Positions 23,099 to 33,006 of a stretch of DNA of 64,000 bases are shown here, one piece after another; position 1 is the stretch's first letter; every line of letters begins with the position of its first letter. The DNA is taken from NCBI GenBank assembly GCA_905250075.1, contig CAJNOP010000008.1, positions 3,978,941-4,042,940 of the forward strand, read 5' to 3'. The notes under the pieces are model-generated. The model saw only the letters and a program-made list of their open reading frames with translations. It searched no databases and was not told where the DNA came from. The stretch comes from Rotaria sp. Silwood1. Lineage: Eukaryota > Rotifera > Eurotatoria > Philodinida > Philodinidae. Both the position numbers and the translations under genes were made by a program.

Positions 23099-23502
23099 TT
23101 GTGCATGAAAGATGTTGTTGAACTAGTCGATTTAGCAGATGAGTTAATATTATATATTATGAATAAAGTTAATCCTCGTGTGCTATTACTTTGTTCTATG
23201 ATTGATATTGATAATAATCATTTAGAAGCACTTGGATTTGATAGATATCATTCAATCGATTTAACTTTTGATTATCATCGAGCATCACATCAATTACTTC
23301 TTCGACGCTTTTATTCAGATGTTATGGCTCGTATCAGCCATTATATTCAATCATTAAAAATTAATCTTGATCAAATATGAAAAATTAAAAGTTTTGTTGA
23401 GAATAATTGTAATGGAACTCTTCCAAATGTGAGACACTTGAAAATAACGCTGGGTGCCAAACAAGATAAAACAGACATACCTTATACAATAGATAAATAA
23501 TC
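23099..23502 (+). pseudogene. F-box-like protein remnant
   Basis: The ORF at 23099-23380 contains VDLADELILYIMNKVNPRVL followed by LLLCSMIDIDN, which has the L-P/A-D-E-L-hydrophobic pattern of F-box domains common in rotifer F-box/leucine-type proteins. After its stop the same frame continues with a second conserved-looking piece (NGTLPNVRHLKITLG, to about 23502). F-box proteins recruit substrates to SCF ubiquitin ligases. The length is far below the usual 400-600 aa and the frame is interrupted, so a relic is more likely than a working gene. Confidence 0.5.
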
Positions 23503-23865
23503 ATTGATCCGATATTTCTAAACCGTATTTATATATCGCATTGTTTTCTTTTCTCATCAGAAAAGAAACAAAGTTCTATCATTTGAGAATTGAAGTATCC
23601 CTTGTTAATGTCTTATTAGACAAGAGAACCTAATTAACTTTTCTTGTTTAGAGAAAGATCACACGTTGCAAATAATCAGTGAAATACTTCCGAGATCGTT
23701 TCACTTTTTTAACTTATAAAAGCTTTTCTTAGAATGAGCATAGATCGAACAAAATATGTCAAAGTCTTGTTGATTTGTCGAATGATGACCATCGAAAAAG
23801 AACTAGTTTAATCAAATATGATATAATAATAGTTGTGCATATGTATTTCAGTAAACGATGAGATG

Positions 23866-23968
23866 ATTGGGTGTGAGTGTAGGTGTGGGGTGTGGGGGTG
23901 GGTGTGCATGTGCGTGTGTCTGTACATCTTCTCTTGAGAGACATCTATACCCACACCCACACCCTCAA
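23866..23968. repeat. Second, smaller telomere-like G-strand/C-strand inverted pair
   Basis: G-rich GGGTGTGAGTGTAGGTGTGG and following units occupy about 23868-23927 on the plus strand. After about 18 bp comes CCCACACCCACACCC at about 23950-23964. The order, G-rich then C-rich, is the same as at 21.0-21.4 kb. Confidence 0.75.
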
Positions 23969-25949
23969 AACGATAGTTTCCATTTAAGAGCAGACAAGAA
24001 CTCTATAAATGTAGCACTAAGTCAGAATGGACAAAACTTGAAAGTAATTTAATTTTCAGTACTTTTCTTATCAGAATTACAGTTAAATTTACAACTAGAC
24101 GCTTTCTCGATACACTTCAAATTTAAAGTTATCAGATGATTTCATATGAATTAATAAACTTTGTTGCCACTTGTTTATGTTATTAGTGAAAGAAAAAATA
24201 CATATTGCTTAGACATTCAAAATTTTGTGTGACTAAATCATTATAAATCAGCTTGTTCACTACAATTTTCTTTTCAAGTACCTTATTTATAGCATCGAAA
24301 TATTGTGATTCAAGTTGTACTTTTTTTTCGATTAATTATTCATTTTATCAAAACTATTTAAATGTGAGTAAATATCAGTCGGTTTAAATATTATTATAAA
24401 TATGATTGTCGTCATTTTCTTCCTATAAAAGACAAGTTCTTCTTTGTTCTTTCCAATATCACTAAAGAATCCAGTTAAGAAGTTCCGCTTATTGAAAAGA
24501 CCACATGTTCTATTTTCGGAATAGTCAATAATGTGAATTATTCTTCTTTCAGGGCAAGCCCTTTAAATCAATAAATTCATCAGAAGATTTTAAACACTAG
24601 AACAAAACAAAACACAATGAAGTTTGATTTTATTCAGATAAGAAAATTTATTTATTTCGAAATGACGAATAATTAGAGTTCGACAAATTGATGGAATCTG
24701 TCATATTAATATCAGGAAGAAAAATATACAGCGAGATCATGATTAGTCGTATGGTATATCAGGGACTATAAGTACTTTGGAAAAGCACAATACATAACTC
24801 GTCAATAATTAGCTCACTTTAATAGTTACTCTGGATTCAACGGTCACATATAATTTCATGGATATTGATGCTAATTGTAGCACGGTGAGTATCATTAAGA
24901 TATTGTAAACGTAAAAATTTTCTAAACCAAATAACCCATACTGTTGCCACTTATCCATTCCTAAAATACAATACACTCCATCAGAACTTTTTTCTGTTTT
25001 TATTTAATCTTCGAATCATCAACAATAGTGAGTAAGAGGTTTCATAGAATTCTTAAAATGTCAAAAGAAGATACTCATTAAAAGAAAAATTTTGTGTTAT
25101 TTCTGAGCAAGAGATACATATGAATTAGCTTTTTAATTTCATATATGGCTAGAAGGTGACGACGAGCACTAGTGCCACTGTAAGTCGGTGCGGTCGTCTT
25201 CGACAGAGTGCTGAGCTGATCTAAATATAAACGTACAGAATAATGATACAGTGAAGACGGTGAACACATAAAAAAACTATGTTGATTTTAGATTCATTTC
25301 GAATCTTCCAGTCGAAGATTTATTTTAAGCAAGTAGCCTAATTTTTATAAAACATGGCTAATGAGATAATATTTCCAAGTGCGCAAACGCTTTTTCATCG
25401 AGTATACGTTCATATAATAAAGCTCAATGATCTATTAAAAGTGATGATGCATTTGACATTAAGGATATAGGTGTATGTGGCTGTTGATAATGATAGGTTG
25501 CATAAACAGAAACCAAGATCCACACTCACACTCCAACATTCTATTGAATCAAGATTATTATGAGTTACACATGTAATTATGGATGAGATGTTACTTGCAT
25601 CATTTGTTTATTGAATTAATTCATGTGACTTATTCGTTAGAGATGATCTATTATTTTGATATCTTCTATCAAATAATGAAAAATCGAATCCATCATTCGA
25701 TTAATATTGTAAATATTATTGAAACGACCTGAACAATGAATGTCACAATCTTTCAAACATTAACAGAAACATATTAAAGTGTATTCACAAATAATTACTA
25801 GGAAATTTTCAACAATATGAATCGTTTCTGGTACAATATAAGCAGCAAATAATAGTATCATAATAAGTATTAAAACAATATAGATGACAATCTGTTGAAG
25901 GGATATTATCGAAAAAATATATAAGATAATATCCTTACTAATAAATGAA
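23969..25949. other. Non-coding stretch between the telomere-like array and the assembly gap
   Basis: AT-rich. A minus-strand ORF at 25078-25269 contains DQLSTLSKTTAPTYSGTSAR, which looks protein-like, but it has no recognised domain and no partner exons. Nothing else was recognised. Confidence 0.4.
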
Positions 25950-25959
25950 NNNNNNNNNN
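25950..25959. other. Assembly gap (10 N)
   Basis: Ten undetermined bases. The join across this point is inferred by the assembler; the true gap size may differ. Confidence 0.99.
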
Positions 25960-26029
25960 AGATATGATCATACTTAATTATAATCAGTGTCTGAACAATG
26001 TGATATTGTTTTCTGTATTATTTTAATAA

Positions 26030-26875
26030 ATCAATATAATAGGTGGTGCAAAAATCTCTGGAAAAATGTTGAATTCTGTTACGTAATATTTCTAACTTTT
26101 AAAGCCCTGAACTCTTTTTTGTTAGAAAGAGCAATGTCTGCACTACAAACTTTCTATGAGACATATTTTTCAAGAATGAATTTGAGAAGAAGCAATAGCG
26201 AAAAAACGAAAACTTCTAAAAACGCTCTTGCAACTTCACGATCGAGTAATATCATTTTGTATTTTCAGTTAGTTATTTTATATGCAAAGAAAAATAAGAA
26301 AGCACGCTCAATGATAATTTTTGCAGCATAAATGAGCTTTCCATCCAATAGTGTATCGCAATTTGAAGTTATTTTTGGTTTTGTACAAATCAATAGCTTC
26401 TGCTAAAATTTTACAACTATAGCTATATATTTTGACGAAATAATGCAAAAAGAATTCAGTTCATGCAAGATTTCTACATATGGTGGCTGATATTTTTGTA
26501 AACTAATATCTCTTGGAAAAGAAAGAATTTTGCAAAAATTTCATGTTTCAAATTCTTTTAATCGAAGAATCAAAAGTTGAACCAAAAGTATTCTGAAAAC
26601 TGATACCGATGGAGCTTTTGATGCGCTAGATTGGGTAAATTTTTTGTTCAATTTCGATCCAGGTAGCTGCAAATACTTGAGAAATACTGATTTTTCAAGT
26701 TGTAAAAGCGTTGTGCAAGACTCTGTTTTAGAGATGTTTGGTTTTTAGATTTTCCTTCTTCGCAGATACGTTTTGGAAAAATATGTCTGGTAAAAATTTT
26801 TATTGGTTTAGAAGTCGACAATATGGTTTCAGAAATCAAAATTTTTCCAAATACTTCTGCTTCGATTATTATTCA
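26030..26875. repeat. Foldback element after the assembly gap
   Basis: The left arm (GGAAAAATGTTGAATTCTG near 26058) and the right arm (CAGAAATCAAAATTTTTCC ending near 26851) are imperfect reverse complements, continuing inward through ACATATTTTTCAAGAATG facing CGTTTTGGAAAAATATGT. Arms are roughly 390-410 bp with a centre near 26450. The two short ORFs read from opposite strands here are similar to each other because they are the same repeat inverted. Confidence 0.75.
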
Positions 26876-27562
26876 ATAAAAACTTTATATTGTAAAGATG
26901 AACAAGACAGAATAATAAGAATGATGATAAACCAGAACGTTTTCAATTTCAATTTTTTTGTATGTACAAATATTTAAAATGTGAACATAAAGTTTTTAAA
27001 ATCAATACACCAGATTTTATAGTCGCATATCATCCATAGGTATTTGCTTCAATATCGACGAAAAACAAAGAAACTTTTTACGTGTATTATTTAGATTCGA
27101 AATACGAGTGTAGACCGTATCATCGGTAATAAAGTTCTTTCAAGACGAAAAATATCTTTTCAAATTCTTATAAAATCTGATTTTTCTAATAGAAAACAAA
27201 ATCTCCACCCATATAAGTCATAAACAAAACAATATGTAGACATAGATGTTGACAGATTTCTACAAAAATTACAGTTAATCGAAGCATAGTTTTTCGCAAA
27301 CTTTATGAATATATCCTTTATAACTTCATGTGAAATCACGATCATAAATGGTTGCCAAATTTATACAGTAGTCGCAAAACAGAGAGACAGTATTGTTATT
27401 CGATGTTTGAATGAATGATAATTTTCTATTTCAACGCCATCTTTCATAGTCTTCTTGTGTTTGGATTTTGATATGTAACCAATTAAAAAACTTCATGAAT
27501 ATTCTTTTGCACATTTATTGACTTGATCAGTAACTGTGATAGTTTATAAAACTCTTATTTCA
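26876..27562. other. 5' flank of the DYW-PPR gene
   Basis: AT-rich non-coding DNA. It should contain the promoter of the gene starting at 27563; I see no confident core promoter element. Confidence 0.4.
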
Positions 27563-30500
27563 ATGTTTACTAATCGTTTTTTATTTATTCGACGTTTACC
27601 CACATCCATCATTGTCTGGCGTCATAATCTAATAAATCCTATAACTCAAATATCAACATCTCATTCTCAAGAACTTTACAATTGGAATGTAGCAATGACA
27701 CAATCAAATAAACGTAAAACACCTAAAAATACACTTGCATTGTTCGATAAATTAATAACTCAACATCCAGATATAACACCTGACTTTATTACTTATCTTC
27801 TTGCCTTGAGTGCTTGTATACGTTTGGGTAATTTGGATGAAGGAAAACGTATTCATGAATATATTCGACAAAGATGGTCAACAACAGTTGAAAAAAATGA
27901 AGAAATTAAAATACATACATGTCTTGTTCAACTTTATGCAACATGTGGTGATTTAAAAACAGGTTAATAATAAAACGTTAAAAAATTAAAAAAACCAAAT
28001 AGTTTCTTTTTCGTTTTTTTTTGCATAGCTGAAGAAATTTTCTATAAAGAACATCTTAATCAACATGCTATCCCAGTAAATACTTTAATGAAAGGTTATG
28101 TAATAAATAATCGAGCAGATTTAGCTGTTCAACTTGCTGAACGCTTACCAAAGAATGAACGAAATATTGTTACATTTGTTTTATGGGCAAATGCCATAGC
28201 ACAAATAGGTGATATACAAATGGCTGATCGAATTCATAGAGAATTAAATACTTTATCGTCTTCAATTCGAGCTTTTTTTGCTCATGATCGTAGATTAATT
28301 AATGCATTGATTGATGTATGTCATTCAGAAAATTTTGTATTGTTTTTCATAATCCATATTAATCGGTTGTAGATGGATGGAAAATGTGGAAATGTTATTC
28401 GAATGGAAGAAACATTTAAAAATATGAAACAACCAGATGTTATCTCATATACAGCTATGGCTAAAGCGTATATTGTCAATGTATATTAGATTTCTTTTTG
28501 TTTTGTTCGTAGATAAAAATCTTATTGTATATTTAGAATTTACCTGTAAAAGCTCTTGCTGTATATGATCATTTAAAACATACTAATCAAATTGGTTGTG
28601 ATGAAGTTATTTATTTAGTTGCATCAAATGCAGCTGGTAAATTAGGTTTATTATATCATGCTCGTTCAATTCATAATGATATTATATCAAGTGGAATACC
28701 ATATGAAACGAATGAGAAAATTCTCAATACCCTGTAGGTATGTGTTTAAGACCCTCTTCCAAGAAAAAAAAAGTCAATTTTCGTTAAAAAAGAAACAAAA
28801 TTTAAATGTTAGTCGAAAATTTGATCTTTCATGAATGACATGATTTTTTTAATTTGATAACTCGTTTTTTGTCAAAATTTTTGCTGATTTCCGTTATATC
28901 AAGCTTGAAAAGTATACTTTTCTGATCACAGGTTCCGAAATTTTCGAAGGAACTTCACTATAGTCAAAATCTTTTTGAAAGAGCACGTGAAGCTATAATG
29001 CTTGCTTTTTGAATTTAAAGTTTTTTAATTATTATATAAAAGAAACTCTCTGTAAATAGATGAACATTTTTTGAAAATTTTTCGACGCATTGAAGTTGTT
29101 ATTCTTTTTTTTTGCATAAAAAGTAAGAATTTCAAAAAAAAAAAGTGCACTACAGTCTGAGATACTCTTTCAAATAAGAAAAGCTTAGATCTACAGCAAG
29201 AAGAATTGCAGAGATTTCTAAGTTGTGAATGAGCTATCTTTTACATTTGCTTGCTGAATACATCCCGAAAACATCTTGATAGAGGGCTGCAAATTTAATA
29301 CAATGTGAATGCATCTTACTCAAGATCGATTTTTGAGAGGAGGGAGCTTAGTATATAAGTTATTTGAAATAGAACTTCTTGTTTTCTTTTTAGAATGGAT
29401 ACATATGGAAAATGTGGAGATTTAAATTCAGCTAGAGAAATTTTTGATCAATTGAAAATAAAAAGTAAACCAAGTATTTCATCAATGAGTATGTTATTTA
29501 GTTGAAGCTTCATGTCAAAAAAAAAACAAATGACATTATTTTAGTTAATATATATGGAATAAATTCTCATGCATTAGAAGCTGTTGCTTTGTTTTATGAA
29601 ACAAAAAATAATTTATCAGGAAATATTCAATCAATATTGCTTAGTGTTTTGACTGCTTGTGCTCATGGTGGTCTGATAAAAGAAGCACAAAAAATATTTG
29701 ATGATATTCCTAATGATAAACGAACAGTCAAAATGTGGAATGCGCTTGTAAGTATCATACATATAAAGATCTATGTCTTTTGTTTGTAATAAATACAGAA
29801 TATGTCATCAATCATAACACAATGTATAGTTCAAATACTTTCATTTCATTTCAAATCAATGAATTCTTGAGTCTTTCTGGGTATGATAAGGATGTATTGC
29901 GACTTTCTTTTCATAGAGATAACATAACCAAATATCGTTTCGAAGTAATATTACTAACATTACTAAAGAAACATTAGTTATTGTCAAATAAAACAATATA
30001 TGTTGAGTGATCCATAGATAATTTCAGTTTTCAATGAAGATAGTAACAAAAAAAAGGAATCAAGACTGATTTTATGCATAATATAGCATTCATATATATC
30101 AAGCAAAGATTGTGGTCTAATGTCGTTAATTTAAAATATTCTTTGTTGTAAAGAAGTTAATAAATCGATATCTGAAGGATTTGATAATGTATTTGTGCTA
30201 TTCGACACGAACTCGAACGCTAAAATTCACTTTTATGATAAATAATGTCATATTATTAATGAAGTTTGTTTTTTCTTGGTTATTATTTTAAATGACAACT
30301 GAAAGTTATCTATGAGTCTTTCTAGACGTGTTTTTTTTCTTGACGACAACTTAATTCTTCAGAAGTATAAGTAATGATATTTTAAAGTAGTATTTGTTTA
30401 ACTTCTTTGTATGAATAAAAATTGTCAGCTGATTTTTTTAAATTAAAATAGAGATATTTCATTTTTTTTTACTGCATAGTTCGTTATACTCTACCCTATG

Positions 30501-32131
30501 TTTCCGGTCACATATTCACTAAAACTGTGTAAATGATTTATAGAATATAAACTAACACAGATTTGTTCTTTTTAGCTATGAAAGAAAAACGTTTTCGCTC
30601 ATCACTATATTGAGTTTCACTAAAAATATAAATGTTTGTCTTCATTTGTATCTCAAAATAGTCTAAATGCCAGTAGTAACTTGTTTGATGAGGAAAGTAC
30701 TTGAAATGATACCGTCGATTGATCTCATATGAAGTTCACAAGATAGTCTCGGTAAGATCAGAAAAATCCTAGAAAAATACGCGCCCATAAACTTCTGAAA
30801 CTGAGTTATGAACGTTTTATTGTATTTTCCATCCAACTTTAAGCATTTACCGACAAAACAAATAACAGTATTTCGATCTGAAATTTAGCCGATAAACAGA
30901 TCAAATAGCTAGTAGAATATCCTGAGTGTTTCAGTTGAAAAGAATGGTCTTTTGCCACAGATATGTCACAAAAATTGAGTTTAGTTAAAATTCTAATATC
31001 TTGACAACGAGGTATTCTTTTTTTGACTGAAACTTTCAGAATATTCTACTAGTTATCTGACCTGTTTATGAGCAAAATTTCAGGTCAAATTACTCTGATT
31101 TGATTTTTTGCCAAGAACTTAAAGATGAATCGAAAATTCAGTAAAACGATCATAAATCGGCTCCTAAGATCCGAGAGCAAGAATCTTTTTAGGACTTTGC
31201 TAATCTTACCAAGACTTCCATGTGAACTCAAACGGTAGGTATCAGTTCGGATAGTTTTCTTGTGAGATAAATTAAATGTATATTGATAGTATATAATAGA
31301 TAGTAATTGAACCAGAGAAGAAGCGTAATCTATTAGAACTAGTTTATACATTCAAATATCAATGAAAATGATATAAATTATTTATTAATTCTTGAAATAT
31401 TTTTCTATGAATTTTAAACCTAGGTTGATGTTTATGGTCGTGCTGGTCAATTATCTGAAGCTCATTCAATTATTCGTCTATTTGAAAAAAATCATCCACG
31501 TGCACCTGTTCTATATATTTCTCTTTTAGCTGCTTGTCGTATACATAAAAATGCTAAATTAGCACTTGAAATTCATGATGAATTAATGGAATCGAATATA
31601 CCATTAACGGATGATCAACGTTCAGCTATTGTTGTATTAACAGCAAATGTTTATTCATCAGTTGGTGATCATAATCGTTCATTACTTCTTCGACAAAATT
31701 TATATCGTGATAAAATACCAAAATATTCTGGTGTAACATGGACAGAAATCAATGGAATCATGTATGAATTTTATGCTCAAGATGTTCGACATCCACGATC
31801 AAAAGAAATTTATGAACAATTAGAGATTTTACATGAACAATTAATAAAATTAGGCTATCAACCTAATGAAAGTGTTTTGACAAAAAACGAAATAAATGCT
31901 GAATGGAGTATATATGGACATTCAGAACGATTAGCTATTGCATTTAATTTAATATCAACACCACCTGGTACAACAATACAATTAACAAAAAATTTACGAA
32001 TGTGTATTGATTGTCATGAAGTATCAAAACTTATTGCTCGATTAACACAAAGAGAAATTATTGCAAGAGACAAACTAAGAATACATTATTTTACTAAAGA
32101 TGGTCGTTGTTCATGTGATGATCATTTTTAA
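27563..32131 (+). CDS. DYW-class pentatricopeptide repeat (PPR) protein, putative organellar RNA editing factor
   Basis: Seven exons join in frame to 665 aa: 27563-27962, 28029-28315, 28373-28480, 28537-28733, 29394-29488, 29545-29747 and 31424-32131. The start MFTNRFLFIRRLPTS is basic and amphipathic, as in a mitochondrial presequence. A run of about nine to ten PPR helical pairs follows (for example ALID-MDGKCGNV, TYGKCGDLNSAREIFDQL, DVYGRAGQLSEAH). The C-terminus shows the plant E1/E2 motifs (ACRIHKNAKLALEIHDEL; SGVTWTEINGIMYEF; RHPRSKEIYEQLE) and then a DYW cytidine-deaminase domain with the HSE active site (HSERLAIAFNLISTPPG), CIDCH and a terminal CSC. In plants this class binds one RNA site and converts C to U in organelles. 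Here the ending is DDHF instead of DYW. Four introns are 55-66 nt; two are enlarged (660 and 1676 nt) and hold repeats. No stop or frame break is seen. Confidence 0.93.
28770..29345 (+). repeat. Dispersed repeat, copy A, in a PPR-gene intron
   Basis: This roughly 560-bp stretch aligns by eye with 60795-61355 in the same orientation. Shared landmarks are ATCTTTCATGAATGACAT / ATGTTTCATCGATGACAT, TTCGAAGGAACTTCA / CTCGAAGGAGTTTCA, AAAAGTAAGAATTT in both, and CTCAAGATCGATTTTTGAG / CCAAGATTGATTTTTGAG at the right end. No ORF is shared, so a non-autonomous element or a fragment is likely. Confidence 0.65.
30707..31244. repeat. Foldback element in the longest PPR-gene intron
   Basis: Left-arm blocks (ATGATACCGTCGATTG, GAAGTTCACAAGATAGTC, AGTAGAATATCCTGAG) recur inverted on the right as CAAACGGTAGGTATCAG, GACTTCCATGTGAACTC and TTCAGAATATTCTACT. 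Arms are about 240 bp with a centre near 30975. The inner arm resembles the foldback at 4.5-5.2 kb (AAACAGATC...TAGAATAT...TTTCAG against AGACAAGTC...AAAATACT...TTTCAG), so the two are one family. Confidence 0.8.
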
Positions 32132-32709
32132 TTATTATTTTTTTTTCTTGTTTTCTATTAAAATTGATGTTGCTCAGATGTATTATTAATGTTTAAAAAT
32201 GACCGAATAGTTTATTTTCTCAAAAAAACTAATACAACTGATGTATAGTGTGGGTTTCTCGCATAGTAGAAGAATATTTAACTTACATTCCCAGAAGCGG
32301 CTTTCTTGTGCATATAAGTGATTGCAGGTCATTCAAAAAATCAAGAATTTTTCGGCGAAAAGCACTTGAGGAAAGTCGTTGATCACATTGTTTCAAGAAA
32401 AAGCTTTTGGTTAGAAAATGTCTTGTGTCATACGTAATCCAATGTAGTTTCACGCCCTGATTTTGAAAATAGGATTGATTTTTAATAGAAATTCTTTAAA
32501 GTCTAAAAAAGAAAGAAAATTATCAGAAAAACCAAGGCGTTTTAGAAAACGGCTTTATAGTTCAAGAACATTTATACTTACTGCAGTTAAAAGGGCACAG
32601 TCTGAGTGGATTTGATTTTATACTAGTGGGCGCATCTTCATTTCACTTAACGGATCCATTTCGAATATTAGTTTAGGAAAACTTTTTTCTCAGAAATCAC
32701 ATATTTAAA
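32132..32709. other. 3' flank of the DYW-PPR gene
   Basis: AT-rich, presumably including the 3' UTR. No other feature was recognised. Confidence 0.4.
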
Positions 32710-33006
32710 CTAAAGTCTTTCTTCAATGTTTGATAATAGGCGATATGCATATTCAGAATCTGTACTGGGTGGCGTGCCGACAGTCGGTTTAATTTTGTCA
32801 AAAGATGATTTTTTCTCATCGATTTCAGTATTTTCAGACTGATTTTTGTATTCTGGTTGTTTCACTCTCCTTAAAATTCTGAAGAAGACGTTTATACTAT
32901 TAGATAGAGTATGTGTCAAAATATATTGATCACTATGTGAATCAATGAAAGAATTACCTTGTTTGTTTCATTTAATGTTCGTCTAGATGGAGACTGTGTG
33001 GTAGTT
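32710..33006 (-). pseudogene. Possible two-exon 3' gene remnant
   Basis: On the minus strand an exon-like block at about 32958-33006 (SPSRRTLNETNK) is bounded by CACAG and GTAATT. It joins in frame across a roughly 61-nt intron to a block ending at 32710 (INVFFRILRRVKQPEY, later PTVGTPPSTDSEYAYRLLSN, then stop). The composition is that of a disordered protein tail. I recognise no family and find no upstream exons, so it may be a decayed fragment or a real small gene with missed exons. Confidence 0.35.

Noticed and set aside
25078-25269. Minus-strand ORF with SKTTAPTYSGTSARRHLL
   Set aside because: Somewhat protein-like, but isolated, without splice partners or a domain I can name.
26648-26977. 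Overlapping ORFs on both strands near 26.7-26.9 kb
   Set aside because: They lie in the right arm of a foldback and mirror the ORF in the left arm; no protein family recognised.
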